A stretch of DNA of 7,907 nt from Candidatus Latescibacterota bacterium. GTDB taxonomy: Bacteria > Latescibacterota > UBA2968 > GCA-2709665. The notes below the pieces were generated by a model. It ran no database searches. It had not been told where the DNA came from and saw nothing but the letters and a program-made list of their open reading frames with translations. Location: contig JASLMQ010000350.1 in the NCBI GenBank assembly GCA_030746455.1, positions 1-7,907 on the forward strand, given 5' to 3'. Below, in pieces: positions 4,762 through 7,907 of the stretch. Positions within the stretch are counted from its first letter, which is position 1. Each line of letters begins with the position of its first letter. The position numbers and the translations under genes were made by a program.

Positions 4762-7737
4762 TCATCCCATCCCCACCACCACCGGCACGACGTACTCGTC
4801 ACCCGGGTTGACCAGGTACGAATACCCGGCCGACGGGTCCGTCGAATCCGCCATCCCTTGTACGATTGTGATGTCGCCCGTCGAGATGCCGTCTGCCGTG
4901 ACTGCCCTGATATCGTAGCTCGTATCCAGGGGTAGGGAGTTGATGAAATGGATGGTCCGTCCCACGAGTCCGGCGTCCTCAGGAAGGGGGGGATCGAGGG
5001 TGACCCGATTGTCCTCGGGGTCCGATGCGTCAACCCCTGCCACCTTCCCGCGCCACACAGCCTGCTCGACCGTCAGTTCCGCATCGCCGTAGAGAAGATG
5101 CGTGCCACCCACCATCCGCATCAGCTCGACCTCGGCGCCGGCGACGCGGATCATCCCAAAGCTGCCGTCGAACCGGATCCCTCCCTCAACGGTCACCTCA
5201 GTGGGCCGTTCACAGCTGATGAAAATGTCGGTACGCCCATCGATCAGCTCGACTGCGACCGCCGCTACCGCCTGGGAATCGTCAGCGTGCTCCACAACCA
5301 GTGGCCTCACCCGTTCCACGAAGGGTTTCCGGTCATACGGCTCGAGCACATTCACGAACTGGCTCTGCACGTCCTGGCCGAGTCGGCTCTGGAGAAGATA
5401 CCTTGGGCACTGCATCTTGCGAGGGGAGTCACCCGTGGCCAGCGCTACTTCGTCACAGGGCGTAAGCCCGTGAAGCCTCAGGTGCGGCTCTTCCCCTTCT
5501 CTGATGCGGTTCTTCCCTCGGACATCCTCGATCCCCCAGTCCACGGTGTAGGGCGCCCCCACAGGTCCAGTCGATCGCTCCACATCGTAGAGATAGGTGA
5601 ACCCGCTCTTCGTGTAGAACGATCCATGATCCCCGTCAAGCCTGGCGAACGGCGCATCGGGCCCGGCGAACGTGCCAGATCGCTGTTCGGCCAGCTCCAG
5701 TCCCGCGACCTGGGCCCTTCCGCCAGCGCCGTGCCACGAGAGGCGATGGTCGGCTCCGCCACGGGCGCGGAACACGTCGAACACATAGCTGTCCTCCTCT
5801 CCAACGTCCACCAGCGCCACGGTGCGCCGGTAGGTCTGGACGCCCTCGTACGCGTTGGGCGCGTCGACCTGCATCGCCCGAACAGGCGGCTCGACAGCGA
5901 AGATCTCGATCTGGCCTCCCGGGCTCTGGGCAGATCCCGCATCGCCGATCAACAGCGTGTTGTGACTGACCGTGTTGGCCGTCCAGGCGATCTTCTTGGG
6001 CCAGTTCCCCGTGTACTCAGGATAGCCCAGGTCGGGCATCATATCCACGTTCTTCGCGAGCAGGCCGAGGTTGAGGGAATCCCTGTGTGAGTGGCCCTTG
6101 TCGCGTCCGTAATGGATGAAGACGGCCCGACCGTTCTCGGGCCTCTCGGTCTGGAGGTAAGCCTGTCCGTAACGCCCCAGGTGCTCGCTCCTGAGCGCAA
6201 CGGACTCGGAGCGGGCCACGCCACGGACCTCCTCAGCCAGGGAGTCCGGCTCCTTCTCGTATATGTCGCCGGCCAGACGAATGGACGAGCCACGGGTCTC
6301 ATGCTCGCACCAGGCCAGATTGGCGAACGTCGGGTCTCTGTAGAGCTTGTAGGCCAGCAGATACGTTGCGGCATCCCCCTGTCTGCCCCAGTGTCCCGCG
6401 GCGCCGCTGTCGCCCGTGTTGGGCATCATACCGTCGAGCACGTTCAGACGGGATTCAGCAAGGAAGGCCTGCTTGAGCTTCGGATACTCCGCCACAAGGT
6501 CGTGAGCGGTGTACTCGGGATAGGCCGTCAGAATCTCGACAAGCTGGCGCATGTGACGAGTCCAGATGAGCCCGTAACCGCCGCACTCGCCCCCCACGCC
6601 GTCGCGGTCGAGTCCTTCCGAAAGCACCCAGGGAATCGGGTCCTTCCTGTCGTTGTAGTCACCCGGGAAGTCGGGGTGGAACAGCCAGTCCAGCCACTGA
6701 GGGGTCAGCATCGGATCATCCATGGCAATCGCCGAGACCGCCAGGGAGCACTGGGTCATTCCGGTATTCCCCCTGATCCGGCCGTCCTTCACCGATCCAA
6801 GTGCCTTGAGAAGCAGGTTGTCCTGGATGTGTTGACAGATCTCGCCCACACCGCTCTTGTCGCCCAGGTCGTACTGTGAAGCCTTGGCGAAGCAGAAGGA
6901 GACCAGCTCCCCGTCGTCCTTAATCCCGTCGAAGATGATGTCGTAGCTCCGGGCCAACCCCTGCGTCACGAAGGTCTCCCAGATGCATCCCTCGATTCCT
7001 CCCTCTCCCGTACCCCCCTGGCTGTGCGTAAAACCCATCTTGTGGAGGGGCAGGTAGTCCATCTCAGGGTAGACATCGGCGATTCGATCCAGCAGCACGG
7101 CCGCCTTGCGGGCGTAGCGGGTATCATCGGTTACCGCATACGCATTCGCCAGGGCCTCGACACCTGTCCGGATCTGTCGCCACACGGCCTCGAACGCGTA
7201 GTACGCGATCACATCGTGCCGGTTCCCCTTCTCGTCGAGCATCCCGTAACCGTCATCCACGTAGAGCGAGCGCATCGGGTCGGCGCTATCGGGATGGTCG
7301 CCGTTGAACAGCAGCGACCGATCACCCAACTCTCGCCGGAACATCCCATGCTTGTCCAACGCCGTCTCGTAGAAGGCCGCGAAATCGTTCTTGGGATAGA
7401 CCTCCTGACAGTTCTGGCACCAAACCTTCCACGGCATCGCCTCCTCGAAGTCCCACCACGTCCGACCGTACCTGTCCGGCGCCGCCTCGCCACACGAGGG
7501 ACAATGCGGCGTATTTCCTTCTCGGTTTACACCCCTGTTGGTGTAGATCGTCCGAGGGAGTTCCTGCCCCGTGACCGTGGCCCAGAGCGAATCATCCGAT
7601 CGATTCACCCACGGCTCAGCCTCGGCGATCGCGTCTTGCTGCTGCTCCTGCGCCCAGTCGAATCGCTCCGCATTCACCAGCGCGTTCGCCCGCATCTCGG
7701 CCGTGACGAACCGGCTGTGAGTCTTGCCAATTGACAT
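4762..7737 (-). CDS. Heparinase II/III-family polysaccharide lyase
   Basis: This 991-residue protein fits lyases that cleave uronic-acid glycans by beta-elimination. Residues about 1-450 form the helical toroid, beginning FVTAEMRANALVNAERFDWA. GHSHRD (548-553), PDLGYP (568-573) and SHNTL (591-595) match the heparinase II block. By analogy with Pedobacter heparinase II, H549 would be catalytic and H551, D569 and H592 would hold zinc. RGNT (322-325) and GGYGLIW (386-392, Tyr388) are candidate substrate and catalytic sites. CPSC (79-82) with CQNC (107-110) forms a likely structural zinc knuckle. Beta sheets fill about 620-890, and about 890-985 is an extra beta-rich tail (KVAGVDAS, GRTIHF, LVNPGDEY). 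The start is ATG 7737, with a ribosome site 7 bases upstream; an in-frame TTG at 7767 is less likely. No signal peptide is seen, which is unusual for a lyase acting on long polymers. The substrate is unresolved (heparin-like, alginate or other uronate glycan). Confidence 0.88.
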   Translation of the reverse strand: MSIGKTHSRFVTAEMRANALVNAERFDWAQEQQQDAIAEAEPWVNRSDDSLWATVTGQELPRTIYTNRGVNREGNTPHCPSCGEAAPDRYGRTWWDFEEAMPWKVWCQNCQEVYPKNDFAAFYETALDKHGMFRRELGDRSLLFNGDHPDSADPMRSLYVDDGYGMLDEKGNRHDVIAYYAFEAVWRQIRTGVEALANAYAVTDDTRYARKAAVLLDRIADVYPEMDYLPLHKMGFTHSQGGTGEGGIEGCIWETFVTQGLARSYDIIFDGIKDDGELVSFCFAKASQYDLGDKSGVGEICQHIQDNLLLKALGSVKDGRIRGNTGMTQCSLAVSAIAMDDPMLTPQWLDWLFHPDFPGDYNDRKDPIPWVLSEGLDRDGVGGECGGYGLIWTRHMRQLVEILTAYPEYTAHDLVAEYPKLKQAFLAESRLNVLDGMMPNTGDSGAAGHWGRQGDAATYLLAYKLYRDPTFANLAWCEHETRGSSIRLAGDIYEKEPDSLAEEVRGVARSESVALRSEHLGRYGQAYLQTERPENGRAVFIHYGRDKGHSHRDSLNLGLLAKNVDMMPDLGYPEYTGNWPKKIAWTANTVSHNTLLIGDAGSAQSPGGQIEIFAVEPPVRAMQVDAPNAYEGVQTYRRTVALVDVGEEDSYVFDVFRARGGADHRLSWHGAGGRAQVAGLELAEQRSGTFAGPDAPFARLDGDHGSFYTKSGFTYLYDVERSTGPVGAPYTVDWGIEDVRGKNRIREGEEPHLRLHGLTPCDEVALATGDSPRKMQCPRYLLQSRLGQDVQSQFVNVLEPYDRKPFVERVRPLVVEHADDSQAVAAVAVELIDGRTDIFISCERPTEVTVEGGIRFDGSFGMIRVAGAEVELMRMVGGTHLLYGDAELTVEQAVWRGKVAGVDASDPEDNRVTLDPPLPEDAGLVGRTIHFINSLPLDTSYDIRAVTADGISTGDITIVQGMADSTDPSAGYSYLVNPGDEYVVPVVVGMG

Positions 7738-7744
7738 CCTGTGA

Positions 7745-7751
7745 CTCCCTT
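7745..7751 (-). promoter_or_regulatory. Ribosome binding site for the lyase gene
   Basis: The minus strand reads AAGGGAG, 7 bases before the ATG at 7737. It lies inside the reading frame that would extend to a TTG at 7767, so it favours the ATG start and a 991-residue product. Confidence 0.6.
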
Positions 7752-7803
7752 CGCCTCGAATAGGCAACTGGGCAGGTCTACATCACGAGAGAGAAGACCC
7801 GGT

Positions 7804-7907
7804 TCAGGCTCCTCCTCGTCCGGCCTCCAGGTACCCCCACAACGCCTCGAATCGCGCGTCATCCACCGGATCGTGGCGCAGGATCGAGTCGGATCCCTGC
7901 TTCTCCA
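7804..7907 (-). CDS. C-terminal end of an unidentified upstream gene (5' part outside window)
   Basis: On the minus strand a frame is open from the window edge (first full codon at 7905) for 33 codons to a TGA at 7806-7804, encoding a tail that ends DARFEALWGYLEAGRGGA. About three quarters of third codon positions are G or C, in keeping with coding DNA in this window, and the tail has a helix-like mix of acidic, aromatic and leucine residues. The stop is 66 bases before the lyase start on the same strand, so this gene could share its transcript. The fragment is too short to assign a function. An overlapping frame at 7674-7862 runs into the lyase gene and looks like a shadow. Confidence 0.5.
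   Translation of the reverse strand, partial: EKQGSDSILRHDPVDDARFEALWGYLEAGRGGA

Noticed and set aside
4466..5033. Short minus-strand frames in and around the intergenic gap (4466-4765, 4566-5033)
   Set aside because: They overlap the lyase 3' end or the repeats, lack convincing ribosome sites and give Arg/Ser/Pro-rich products with no recognisable fold.
4948..6879. Plus-strand open frames opposite the lyase gene
   Set aside because: The lyase frame has family motifs throughout; these are complementary-strand shadows.
7674..7862. Minus-strand frame of 62 codons overlapping the lyase start
   Set aside because: It overlaps both the lyase N-terminus and the tail of the upstream gene in a different frame, and its product has no recognisable features.

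Overview
The window is a high-GC stretch in which every gene I can support lies on the minus strand. Transcription runs from the right end of the window to the left. The order, upstream to downstream, is: the last 33 codons of an unidentified gene; a 991-residue heparinase II/III-type polysaccharide lyase; a 421-base gap holding repeat-like structured DNA; a 465-residue NodB-fold (polysaccharide deacetylase-like) protein with a repeated helical C-terminus; a 591-residue Asp-box (sialidase-like) beta-propeller protein; and the first 366 codons of a GH31/GH36-like glycosidase that runs off the left end.

The three downstream genes look like one transcription unit. The gaps between them are 53 and 15 bases, each start has a purine-rich ribosome binding site, and the last site directly abuts the preceding stop codon. 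The lyase is separated from them by the 421-base gap, so it may be on the same transcript or on its own. There are 66 bases between the lyase and the gene before it.

Together the genes read as a glycan catabolism locus: a lyase to cut a uronic-acid polysaccharide, a deacetylase-like hydrolase, a sialidase-superfamily protein and an alpha-glycosidase-like enzyme. None of the four visible N-termini looks like a classical signal peptide, and no SusC/SusD pair, transporter or regulator is in the window. Cytoplasmic processing of imported fragments is therefore a reasonable inference, but the substrate cannot be read from the sequence.

The organism cannot be named. The high GC, the signal-less lyase and sialidase genes, and intergenic sequences resembling repeats I associate with Planctomycetota, Verrucomicrobiota, Lentisphaerota and similar uncultured lineages (possibly Latescibacterota-like) suggest an environmental bacterium of that kind. 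This is a low-confidence inference.

I see no tRNA, rRNA, CRISPR array, insertion sequence or phage gene. The most interesting non-coding signal is an 88-base element 61 bases upstream of the deacetylase-like gene. It has two near-identical 17-base repeats flanking a perfect 8-bp hairpin. The single difference between the repeats keeps base pairing (G-U) only in the minus-strand RNA, the sense strand of the operon.
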